Positions 34,509-44,115 of a DNA stretch of 64,000 bases are shown one piece after another (the first letter of the stretch is position 1; the number at the start of each line of letters is the position of its first letter). The DNA comes from Rhypophila decipiens (taxonomy: Eukaryota; Ascomycota; Sordariomycetes; Sordariales; Naviculisporaceae): assembly GCA_033297075.1 (NCBI GenBank), contig MU858179.1, forward strand, positions 43,532 through 107,531, written 5' to 3'. The notes beneath the pieces are model-generated. The model ran no database searches, was not told the DNA's origin, and saw only the letters and a list, made by a program, of their open reading frames with translations. A program made the position numbers and the translations under genes.

Positions 34509-35840
34509 CTACTCAACTCCATAGAAAGGCTGCTCCTGACCCCTCATAGTCGTGCTCTCAGTCCACACCCTTGCGACCTCTGGATCCATAGCGACAAAGG
34601 CGCCATTCCTGCTTGCTTGAGCGGCCTTCCAGATCTCTTCTATTCCGACCCTGGGGGCCTCGCCTTCTAGACTGATCCTGGCTCCATAGAACCGGTTCGC
34701 CAACTGCTCGATCCGGACCCATGTCCAGCCTTGACAAGTATCATTGTCCTTGCTGCTGGCAGTGGCATCGTCATCCACAAAGTCTGCATCCACGGCGATG
34801 ATGCGCATATCGTCCAGGAATGGCTGGTCAAGCACCGACTCGACGCAGGTCTTGTCGATCACGAGAAAAGTGTTGGTCAGCAAGCCAGGGGCCTGCTGAA
34901 CCGCATCAACAGCCGACAATCCCATGTCATCGCCATAAGGTGTAACCGACACTGGCAACCCGCCATCCTCCAACGATGAAGACTCCTCTCCCCCATCCTT
35001 ATCCACCAAAGACCTAAACACCTTCCTCAACTCTGAATAACCGCCCCCACCATCCGGGGCATTCAAGACCTCAAGCCGCCAGCTCCGATCAAGCGAGCAC
35101 GCACAAGCCCCATTACTCCCCATAGCCCCGTACAGGACCGCGTCCATACTCGAGAAGAACAGATCCAGCCTTTCTTCGCCAAGAGCCCGAATCTCTGCGT
35201 CCAGAAACGCCACATAACCCCAGTATGTATTTCTCATGGGAAAGTCGGCCCGGATACGCTGCGAGAGCGACTCCATCCAGGTCGGGATAGGGCGGTCTGC
35301 TTGCTCGCGGTAGTGGGCGCGCTGCTGCTCATCATCGCGCTCCTTTTGGCGGAGGATACTTGCCATTGTGGCCTTTTCAAAGGCTTCAAGTTCGTGGACG
35401 TGATGGATTGAGGAGGATGCGGCTTCGCGGGCACGGTCGATGCGGTCTTGTTCTTCTGCTGGGGTGTCATCGTCCGCGTCCAAGTCTTCTTGGGCCATGT
35501 CATTGTCCGACCAGAACCCGTTGCTCAGGAGTTGAAGCTCGTCATCGCTGAGCAGGTCAGGGTTGGACATTGCGGCGGATAGAAGCTCTTCACGGGAGCG
35601 AGAGCTGCCTATGCGGCTGATGTTTTCGGCTTCATCAGCTGCATCGGGGAGGTCCAGCAGTCGGCGTCTCTCATGGTCTGTGAGCGGAGACGATGAGGTG
35701 AGCAGCTTTTGCTCGACAGCCGGGAATGCTTGGATGAGGTTTTCGATTGTGTCTTTGCCGCGAAGGACCCTCTGGTATGATGCAAAATAATGAGTGCCGT
35801 TCGACAATGAAACTGGCGAGGTTGAGTCCAGATCGTCCAT
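34509..35840 (-). CDS. Protein of unknown function, acidic, intron-free
   Basis: I do not recognise this protein. From the first ATG (35840) it is 443 residues. The N-terminal 160 residues are rich in Asp, Glu and Ser with heptad-like leucines. A more hydrophobic, folded-looking part follows, containing PTWMESLSQRIRADFP, NTYWGYVAFLDAEIRALGEERL and, near the end, GWTWVRIEQLANRFYGARI. There is no signal peptide, membrane segment or known catalytic motif. The codon bias is like that of neighbouring real genes, which supports its being expressed. The three-copy degenerate repeat at 35871-36030 lies directly upstream, in the promoter or leader. Confidence 0.75.
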   Translation of the reverse strand: MDDLDSTSPVSLSNGTHYFASYQRVLRGKDTIENLIQAFPAVEQKLLTSSSPLTDHERRRLLDLPDAADEAENISRIGSSRSREELLSAAMSNPDLLSDDELQLLSNGFWSDNDMAQEDLDADDDTPAEEQDRIDRAREAASSSIHHVHELEAFEKATMASILRQKERDDEQQRAHYREQADRPIPTWMESLSQRIRADFPMRNTYWGYVAFLDAEIRALGEERLDLFFSSMDAVLYGAMGSNGACACSLDRSWRLEVLNAPDGGGGYSELRKVFRSLVDKDGGEESSSLEDGGLPVSVTPYGDDMGLSAVDAVQQAPGLLTNTFLVIDKTCVESVLDQPFLDDMRIIAVDADFVDDDATASSKDNDTCQGWTWVRIEQLANRFYGARISLEGEAPRVGIEEIWKAAQASRNGAFVAMDPEVARVWTESTTMRGQEQPFYGVE

Positions 35841-36839
35841 GTTTGGTTTGGCCAATGTGCTGATCGGAATGCTTGTATGTGGATCAAGAATTACTGATCA
35901 GTTCTGTCGTGAACGTTTTTGCCAGAAAAGCTTGTATGTAGATCAACAATTCTTGATGTCTTGTCAATATTTTTGCCTGGAAAGCTTGTGAGTCAAGAAT
36001 TATCAATCGTCTTTGTGGATCTTTTTGCGTTGTTGCTGAAGAAAGAAAGATGAAAAGTACCTTGCAGCTGAAGCGAGCATTATTAGTTGAACTTGGGACG
36101 GAATATCTGTTAGTTCCAGACACGTAAGCGATAGAAAGGCTATTTCACATGTTACGTCAGACGCAAGGCTGCAACGGAACCGTATCTCGGACCCTTCCGC
36201 GTTATACGACTGGAGTACGCCATCACCAAGAGCCTCCAACTTGCCCAAAATGGACAGCAATACGCGCATATACGCAGTGCCAGGAAGTCATGCTGACACC
36301 GATAAATCTCCGCTTCTGCATTCTGGATGGTATTGGACTCTTGTCCTCGATTGGAATATTCACCGAAGGCTAGGGGGCTAGACCGAGCAAATACTGGGAA
36401 TAGGGTTTTGGTTGGTATGGTGTGTTTTGAGCTTTTTCTGGCCCACGAGGCCATCCTCGAGAGGCAAGTCCCCGGTCGCTGGTCAGAGTCTGACATATCG
36501 CGTATATATCCAAGAAAGCAGGCAGACTATTGATTTAGATACGAGTCTTTATCACAGCTGATTCCTGAGTCGATGACTACCTCGAGTCTTCGGGATCATC
36601 GGTCAAGTATGGATGATGTTGACGATGAGGAGACCAAGGAACCGAGGAAAAGGTTGCAACAGGAAGAAGAGATATAGTATAAATAGAGGTTAAGAACTTG
36701 AAGGACGAGGTTGTTCTCATATACGACACATGACAGAATACCTAGTACGGTGCGATATATACCATCTAGTGAATTCGAAAGAATAATCAAAGTTCGATGA
36801 TGGCGTCTAATTAATGGCTGTCATTGGACATGGCCCGGT
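35841..36839. other. Intergenic region with divergent promoters
   Basis: This lies between divergent genes. Apart from the repeat at 35871-36030 I see no gene. The stretch 36520-36800 is AT-rich and unstructured. Confidence 0.5.
35871..36030. repeat. Degenerate tandem repeat, three copies of about 55 bases
   Basis: Copies start at 35871, 35930 and 35984, each opening with GCTTGTATGT or GCTTGTGAGT. Each continues with GATCAAGAATT-like sequence and, after about 40 bases, ATTTTTGCC or CTTTTTGC. The first two copies match best. It sits immediately upstream of the minus-strand gene that starts at 35840. Confidence 0.65.
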
Positions 36840-39800
36840 GTTGCATGTGCTTATCTGGTCTTCCTTTTACTTGCCATTTTCCCCTCGGCCCTAGCTATTC
36901 CGCACAATAGCCATGCCTTGGCAGATCCGGATGTAGTGGGACCCTTTCCGCTGGCCTCTCGTCAAAATAACGGCGCTACCAAGCCCTTTCTCCTGCGCAT
37001 CATGCCCCTTGGAGCGTCCATCACGGCTGGAGTCGGTACCCACCCCCAGGATGCCAGATTGGCTTGGAATGGCTACCGCAAGCCGCTCAGAGACCAGCTC
37101 CGTTGGCGAGGTTGGGCGGTCAACATGGTGGGCAGTGGAGCGGACGGAGATGCCGCCGGGTTCCATAACCGGCAACACGAAGGACATCCAGGTTTTGTCG
37201 TTACCAACATGACCACGGTAGCCGACAATACCATACCCCGGAAACCAAACGTCGTCCTGATCAACTGCGGGACCAACGATGCGGCTTATAATGGCAATAA
37301 ACAACCCCTTGTCTATACCACAGGAACCCGCATGCGAGGAGTCCTGAACCACCTGTTCGGCAACATCGAAGGCGTCACCGTCGTCCTCTCGACCCTCCTG
37401 CCGCGCAAGGACAGCTCCAAGGCAAACGTCAACATCATCAACCCGCAGTACCGCGAGCTCTAGGCAGAATTCGCGGCGGCGGGGCACAAGGTCGTCCTGG
37501 CCGAGTTCAACAGCAACAACCTCTTGGACCCCAACACCGACTACCGTGACAACATTCACCCCAACGTGGGCGGCGCGGCCAAGCTGGCGGCCGTCTGGGA
37601 TCTAGCCATCCTCGAGGCCGAGCGCAAGGGCTTCCTCAGCCCGCCCGCCAACACGGGTTGGCCTGACTATAGCCCTGACGGCTCCAACGACAACACCAGT
37701 TGCGAGCTGGCCAAGGGTGGCACCGCATCGCTGCGTGGGCCCATCCGCACCCAGCAGGGATGGGGCTATGATGACGGGTCGTATGTGCACGCGGAGCCTG
37801 GCGATGCCAATTACAGGGATGTGACACCCTACTTCTACAAGCTGGAAAGCTCATTCAACTGGGACACCAACTCGCTGGCCTTTGCCCAGCTGGTCAATGT
37901 GAACCATGTTCTCCCGGGGGCCGGGGAGAGGGACGACTTGGTGCACTGCAACGACACCGACACCGGTCCCTCCTCCCCCTTTGCCATCTGTAACATGATT
38001 CTGAATGTCGATGGATATGTCAACGAGGAACCGGTGCAGCTCAATACCGGATTGAAGTGCCACGCAAGGGGGGTCCGATGGGGGGATGTGAACGGCGACG
38101 GGCTGGACGACTTCATCTGCATCAACGCGGCCGGGAACATGTATGTTGCCCTCAACCGAGGGGGCAACCCGCCCGAGTTTGAGCCGGCAGCCAACGGGGG
38201 CCTTATAAGGACAGGCGAGTCCTGGTGCTCACAAGACCGAGTTCGGCTCGGCGACATGGACGGCGACGGGAGACTCGACTACTGCTGCATCGACGGACAA
38301 GGAGACATCTACTGCTGGCGGAACGGGGGCCAGGGCGACACCCCCACGGCGGCAGACGGAGGATACTGGCAGAGCCTGGTACCCGGGGCACCAACCTTTC
38401 TTGCCCAGCACGAGAGCGAGGGTGTAGCCGGCGTACACCTAGTCGACATCAACGGTGACCACCGCTCCGACTGGGTTTACGTCTACAAGGATGGCTCGAC
38501 CAAGATCTTCATCAACCAGCGTGGGAGCTACGACGATGACGGGCCCGGTTTACGACCTCACTGGGTGAGGGCCACAGCTGAGCATCCTGCTCTTTCCGCA
38601 CTACAGCGGGGAAGGACGAGCGGCATCATATTTGGGCGACTAGACGGTACCGGGCGGGCGGATAGGGTCGTACTCTATCACTCTGCAAACGATCTTAGCC
38701 TGGGCTACTACATAACGCTGCAAGCTTACAAGAATAATGGCCACGGGGGTACAAAGAGAAAGGGTGACGGAGTGTTCTACTGTGACATGTTTGGGAGGGG
38801 TCGCGATGGTACGTTTTCTTGTTTGTTTATTCGACCGGTCCCAGTTGCACACAAGCGAGAGCAGTGGATCTGATATTGTCCACAAAACAGATTACCTATG
38901 GGTTCTTTCCACAGGGGAGATTACCTTGTTCGAGAACATCCAATCGCCGCCGAACTGGGGTCAGCACGGTGTCATTATCGACATTAACCGGGACAGAAAA
39001 AGCATTCATTTTGGTAGGTCTCGCTTCCTGTTTTATGAAGGGAAAAACAGACTAGAAAGGGAACAGAGACCGCTGACTCGACACAAAACCTTTGTAGGGA
39101 CTGGGACGGCGACGGAAAATGCGATATCCTCTCTGTAGACCGAGAGTCTGGCTACGTCGACATGTGGCGGAACAAATACCGAGCCGGAGATCGCTCTCCT
39201 ACCTTCGAAGCTCCTAAAACGGTTGTCGGATCAGGAGCCCTTGGATCTAGCGTCCGGCTCTGTCACGAGGGCTGGGGATGGGGTCTGTATGACCAAGGCG
39301 TGAGGTTTGCCGATCTAGGTATGAGCACGATCTCTTGTATGTCTCGATAATATCGGTTTCTGACTGCCAACAAAACAGATGGCGACGGACGAGTTGACTA
39401 CATTTGCATGGAGCCCGACGGACGCTCCATCGGCCACCTCAACAAAGCGGACGACTTCGAGTTCAAGGGCCAGATCAAGTTCGCGCCGAGCGAGCATCTC
39501 GACAGGGCCAACTTCAAATGGGCTGATGTCACGGGAGATGGAAAAGCGGACCTGATATGGGGAGATGGAAAAGCGGACCTGATATGGGTCAACAAGTTCG
39601 ACGGAGCGGCCCGAGTCTGGAAAAACGGCGGCTTCACTCCAGCCGGGGGCAGCAGCATGACCTGGATCGACCAGGGCTTCCTCTTCAAAGGCCATGGCCG
39701 CGGGCAGAACATTCACTTTCCCATCCTGGGCCACGAGGGTCGCGCCGACTACCATGACGTCTATCCAGGCACCGCCATTGCCAACACGTGGTTCAACGAG

Positions 39801-39992
39801 TGCCCCTCCAGCAACGGGGAAGGCGTGGATGACTACCCTGTCCCCATTAACCCTCACCTTCCCTCCGTTCTTGGGAGCGATCGTAAGATCAAGCTGCTGG
39901 CTGAGAGGGTGATTAACAAGACTAATGGGCTCAGGAGGAAGATCTCGACGGATATCAGGTATAACGCGGATGATTATATTAACCGGCCTTGA
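36840..39992 (+). pseudogene. Broken secreted SGNH-hydrolase with FG-GAP/VCBS repeats
   Basis: The encoded protein has a signal-peptide-like stretch (36849-36900, LVFLLLAIFPSALA), SGNH block I (IMPLGASITAG), block III (LINCGTNDA) and block V (DNIHPNVGG), then FG-GAP/VCBS-type repeats (WGDVNGDGLDDF, LGDMDGDGRLDY, WDGDGKCD, GDGKADLIW). Such proteins are secreted esterases or lipases joined to a beta-propeller. Three faults are visible. No in-frame ATG precedes the signal peptide; the nearest, 36830, is in another frame. An in-frame TAG at 37461-37463 separates blocks I and III from block V. The splice at about 39013-39098 keeps frame only with a weak donor at 39018. Introns: 38809-38890, 39018-39097 and 39319-39378. 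The rest is intact, so inactivation is recent, or the assembly contains errors. Confidence 0.75.
39534..39587 (+). repeat. Perfect 27-base in-frame tandem duplication
   Basis: Units 39534-39560 and 39561-39587 are identical and encode GDGKADLIW twice, inside an FG-GAP repeat of the broken SGNH-hydrolase gene. Identity of the copies implies a recent event. Confidence 0.95.
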
Positions 39993-41636
39993 GGAAGAGA
40001 GAGGAAAAAGTCCTCTTATCAGAATACTGAATTAAAGATAAGAGATTATTGATTGATAAGCATGCTTGCCTGCCTACCTTATGCTTGGCTCCGATGCCCC
40101 TGAATCAGAGAGCATATCCACAGTGCGCAGAAGATTGAGCTAACGATTCAAGTTTTGGTAACCAGACTCGGAGTCGGCACAATATCCGTAGGTCTATCGG
40201 ACTCGCGGTGGAACCAATAACTAGTAGACCCGCACTCGCTTGCTGTCTGGTGTCCACAAGTGAGACTAGTAGATGCGGCAAGGCAGCAAGACGATGGGGT
40301 TTAATAGTGGGTCGTTTCCGACTCATAAAGCAAGCAATGAGGCTGAGGATCAGTGTCGGGTGCGGGAGTACTCCACAATGCGACTTTTGGTCCAAAAAGC
40401 AACTTGAATGTTCTGATTGCGCGTGCCGCTGAGCCGAGCCCGAAAGGCTAGAATGTAAAAGGTTTAGGCCAAGAGTCCAAGACTGCAAGGCTCTTCGCGC
40501 AGGATTCCTTACCTTCTTACAGGTAGGCCACATGCCTTCCATCTTGCGGAAGCGGACATCTTATTCGTCGGGCCGTGTTTATATCCAATAATTTCTCGTC
40601 TATACCTTTCGGCGGCAAACGATCAGAGTACATGAAGACCGCTTTGAGGATCTCCAGATCATGATATCATCCTGACGTCTGATTGTGGATTGACGGCTTG
40701 ACACTGAGGATGATCGGTGGTCTCTGTTCGTAAAAAGACCCACAATGCTGAATAGTGATATACATGGTTGTTTCAACGAGGAGAAAAGAACACGGAGAAT
40801 GCGTTCTTTTTGTAATGACCTCAGATTGAACACCCTTGTCTACGCCTTCAACGTACAGTTTTATACACGTATTAAAGTCTGGTCACAAAGGAGGACCTCG
40901 GCCAGATGCTAGTGCGGTCTGACTATCCGCCCTGGAATAACGTACTCCGCAAAGCCCCCATATCTCCTTGCTGTGCAGGGCGCAATACAGTAGGGCGAAC
41001 AAACATTGCATGGTGGCTGGCAAGTAAGTGACAGAAAAACAGGGTCCGCAAATAGTACAAATTAGGCTATAATCGCCAAAACCTTTTGTCACCTGCTTGA
41101 CTCAGTCAAGGCTGAGGAAAGAACCCACACAGGTGTGCCGAATCCGCTGTACTTGTAGTGTGTTATTCCTCGCGAAAAGGGCATAAGCCCCGAGCCGGCC
41201 AGCCGAGGCACGGCTATAACGCCGAGTACAATGCAACCCCTGAAAGTTTGTTAGATCGGTACAAAACCTACATATTTCTACTTCTTGTATATGAAATCCG
41301 TTTCTATAGCAAAAACATATGAGAAGTTGATCTTGAGGACAAACCTTTGTTTCTCCGAGTATTCTGCTCCCTTGACTATTGGTTCAAAAGGCCCTGGTAT
41401 AGTAGCCACTATTCGTACCGATCTAACAAACTTTCAGGGGTTGCATTGTAGTAGCTGTTGGCAGTGGATTGGCTAGACTTGCCACGCTGCGGTAGATGCC
41501 CGCTATTCATAGTCGAGACAGAAACCGCTGATATAAAAGCAACACGACGGCCACTCTTTCAATGCCATCCAAAATACACTCACCATCTTCTCCGCGCTCA
41601 CCTTGTTCACAAAGCAACTCTTGTCAAGTTTTCACC
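39993..41636. other. Intergenic region of about 1.6 kb
   Basis: No gene is supported on either strand. The right end holds the promoter of the secreted-protein gene at 41637. Confidence 0.55.
41532..41537 (+). promoter_or_regulatory. Probable TATA box of the secreted-protein gene
   Basis: The sequence GATATAAAAG stands about 105 bases before the ATG at 41637, a usual distance for a fungal TATA element plus a short leader. Confidence 0.45.
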
Positions 41637-42358
41637 ATGCACTTCACTCTCGCAGCCATCGCCCTGGCAGCATCCAGCCTCCTCCCAGGAGCCCACGCCA
41701 ACTTTGACATTTACCGAGTCAAGGACATCAGGCCTTATGCCCAGGGAGGCACCAGAATCATCTGGCAAACCTTTCCCGCCCAGCCTAGTTGCGATGAAGC
41801 TCTCAACGGCGGCTATTACAATGATGCTCAAGATGTGAGCGGCAACAAGATTGGAGTCCGGTGCTGGGGGTCCGGCTGCGCGCAGCAGGCCCCTATTGAT
41901 GGAATCACTGGCTTGGAAATGCATTTTAGCAACAGTCCCTTGTGGCACTGGAGTGAGTCGTCCTGCCCGTCGCCCCGTCACTTCATGTTATTTCAATGAA
42001 TTTTGTGCACGGAACTTTTTCTGACAGATTGCCTTTGTGCCTGGCTATCTAGCAATCTACAAAGATCGCGGTTACAGCATGGTAGGATGTAAGTTTTTCT
42101 CTCTCCATTTTCTCCGTTATCCTTTTCTTTTCCCGGCCATTATCATTTCTCAAATGACTCGCCAGTCTAAAAACAAATATTCCCAATATTTCATTTTAAT
42201 ATCGTTCATGGCTGACCTCCTAAGTGGATGGAAAAACCTACGGGAATTGTATTCCTTTCCCCAATGGCGACTTCAACTGTCCCTTCAGCGGTGGTTCCTC
42301 CACGCTTGAGGGTCGTCGCAAGTTCCGATGCCTGACAAGCCAGATTGGATCGACTTAG
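41637..42358 (+). CDS. Small secreted cysteine-containing protein (effector-like)
   Basis: Three exons, 41637-41952, 42053-42088 (36 bases) and 42225-42358, give 161 residues. A signal peptide is evident (MHFTLAAIALAASSLLPGAHA). The mature part has six cysteines, enough for three disulfides, in SCDEAL, VRCWGSGC, GNCIPF, FNCPFSG and FRCLTS. The splice sites are GTGAGT/CTAG and GTAAGT/TAAG. The middle acceptor (CTATCTAG) was preferred over an upstream CAG because it joins LWHW to IYKDRGYSMVG and keeps the frame. Similar small secreted proteins are widespread in plant- and wood-associated ascomycetes and have no assigned function. A role at the cell surface or in host contact is inference. A TATA box lies 105 bases upstream. 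Confidence 0.8.
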
Positions 42359-43227
42359 TCAGGCAGGGTCAGAAATGGGGAATCCTGGGCGGAATAGGAA
42401 TACAGACTGGATGGACAGCTTGAGGTTAGGGCTACACAATCGTTGTGTTTGGAGAGTGTCAGACTTGGACTTGTTTTTGTCTTTGTATATGTATATGTAT
42501 ATGTCATATTAACGATCATTTTCTTCATAATATGAACTACAAACTGATCTGGATTTGCTTCTCTGATGTCCTTGATAGCTTTATTGAAAGCCTGCTGCAC
42601 CTATGTCGAGATCTCCAAAATAGACTGAGCCAGCTTCAAATCCATGCCCAGGCGGCTGCCTGCGAGGCTGTGCCGACTGCCGAGAAACGCTAGTGGCGGT
42701 GCATTTCATTATATCGCTTACTCAACATTACTGTCTACTGTCTGTAGTTTATGATCATATGGTTTACAGGAAGAGTGGATTCAGCAAACGTGTAATTCCT
42801 CCAGTTACTTTTGCTGCACACGGGCATCTGTAAACTGTGGGCATCTGTAAACTTTGTTCTCCGTCAGAGGAAGGTTTAGGCACGTTGAGTCATATAGCTG
42901 CCTATTTAAGTTGCAGGAACCGCGGGTCATAATTCCTTTCACACTTTCACCCTTTCCTCCTTCTCACTTACCAAAAATCCAGCTCATTCGGCAAGAACAG
43001 CCGACCCACACCCGCAATCATGCACATATAACGTCACTACTGGACACCCATCAGTCAACAAAAAGGCTTGCAAAGCAGACTCCAGAGGCATTTCCCCCGA
43101 CGACTGCACACCCCATCAATCAATAAATCACGGGCTACCCAGAAAATTCAGAAGCATTCACACAGACATCTGTACATCTGGAATTCTATTGGCCGCCATT
43201 GTCAACCATCACAAACGCATATTCACA
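42359..43227. other. Intergenic region
   Basis: No gene is seen. It includes a 16-base direct repeat (GGGCATCTGTAAACT, twice, about 42825-42855) and a possible TATTTAAG element near 42903. The C/A-rich leader of the next gene follows. Confidence 0.5.
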
Positions 43228-44115
43228 ATGGCATCCGCAACACCGTACGTGGTCAACCCCATCGAGGGCAACCCTCACACACACACAATAATCTTCCTCC
43301 ACGGACGCGACAGTGTCGCCAAGGAGTTCGCCGATGAGCTTTTCGAAAGCGAGGCATCACCATCTACCGAATCGACAAGCACCGGCTTGACCCTACCAGA
43401 CCTCCTCCCCACCATAAAATGGGTCTTTCCCTCCGCGCCACTCCTCCACTCGGCACGATTCAACAAGGAAATGTCGCAGTGGTTCGACATGTGGTCTGCC
43501 CAAAGCCCATCTGAGCGACCCGAACTCCAGATCCCCGGCCTGAAACAATCGATCAAGTACATCCAGAGCGTTGTCGACTGCGAGGCTACGCTTCTCAAGA
43601 AGGGGGGTGGTCGGGAAAGGGTCTTCCTCGCGGGAATCAGTCAGGGGTTTGCGGCTGCCATTGCGAGTTATTTCGCCGAGGGCAGAGGAGATCTCGCCGG
43701 AGTGATCGGCCTGTCTAGTTGGATGCCGTTTGTTGAGCAGGCGGAGGGCTGTCTGGACAACCTCCCGATTATGAAGGATGGGAGAGGAATGAATGATGTG
43801 ATGGTGACCCGAAAGCTGAGTCAGATTTACCGATTTGGAGATGAGGAAGTGGGCGAAGAGATTCCAGGGGTGGAGGAAGGGTCTGCAAGAATAGCTTTCA
43901 GGACTTCCCTTTTCCTCGAGCACTGTGCGGATGACAAGGTCGTTCCCAAGGAAAATGGGGAACGGATGAAGAAGGCTTTGACTGCCATTGTGGATCGGTG
44001 TTGTGGGAGGGTGGAGTGGCATTTATATGAGGGTGGTGGACAGTGGTTGAACGAGCCACAGGGTGTGGACGACCTCGTCAAGTTCATCAGGGAGAATATG
44101 GCAAAGGGGGGGTAG
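43228..44115 (+). CDS. Acyl-protein thioesterase/carboxylesterase-like protein, catalytic His position replaced by Gln
   Basis: 295 residues from ATG 43228 (context CACAATGGC), no intron. It has the alpha/beta-hydrolase features of the phospholipase/carboxylesterase family (PF02230): an early TIIFLHGRDS, WFDMWS, the nucleophile elbow AGISQGFAA with Ser, and the acid residue in CADDKVVP. The final block, which in this family normally reads G-H-W, is here GGGQWLNEPQGVDD, with codon CAG at 44041-44043. Active relatives deacylate palmitoylated proteins or lysophospholipids. Loss of the base His would be expected to abolish hydrolysis, so this may be a pseudo-enzyme or a paralogue with another function. 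A single-base sequencing error cannot be excluded. The rest of the frame is undamaged. Confidence 0.88.
   Translation: MASATPYVVNPIEGNPHTHTIIFLHGRDSVAKEFADELFESEASPSTESTSTGLTLPDLLPTIKWVFPSAPLLHSARFNKEMSQWFDMWSAQSPSERPELQIPGLKQSIKYIQSVVDCEATLLKKGGGRERVFLAGISQGFAAAIASYFAEGRGDLAGVIGLSSWMPFVEQAEGCLDNLPIMKDGRGMNDVMVTRKLSQIYRFGDEEVGEEIPGVEEGSARIAFRTSLFLEHCADDKVVPKENGERMKKALTAIVDRCCGRVEWHLYEGGGQWLNEPQGVDDLVKFIRENMAKGG

Noticed and set aside
36858..36924. A first intron that would give the SGNH-hydrolase gene an ATG start at 36830
   Set aside because: It keeps frame but removes the obvious signal peptide and uses a poor donor (GTCTTC), so a lost start is more likely.
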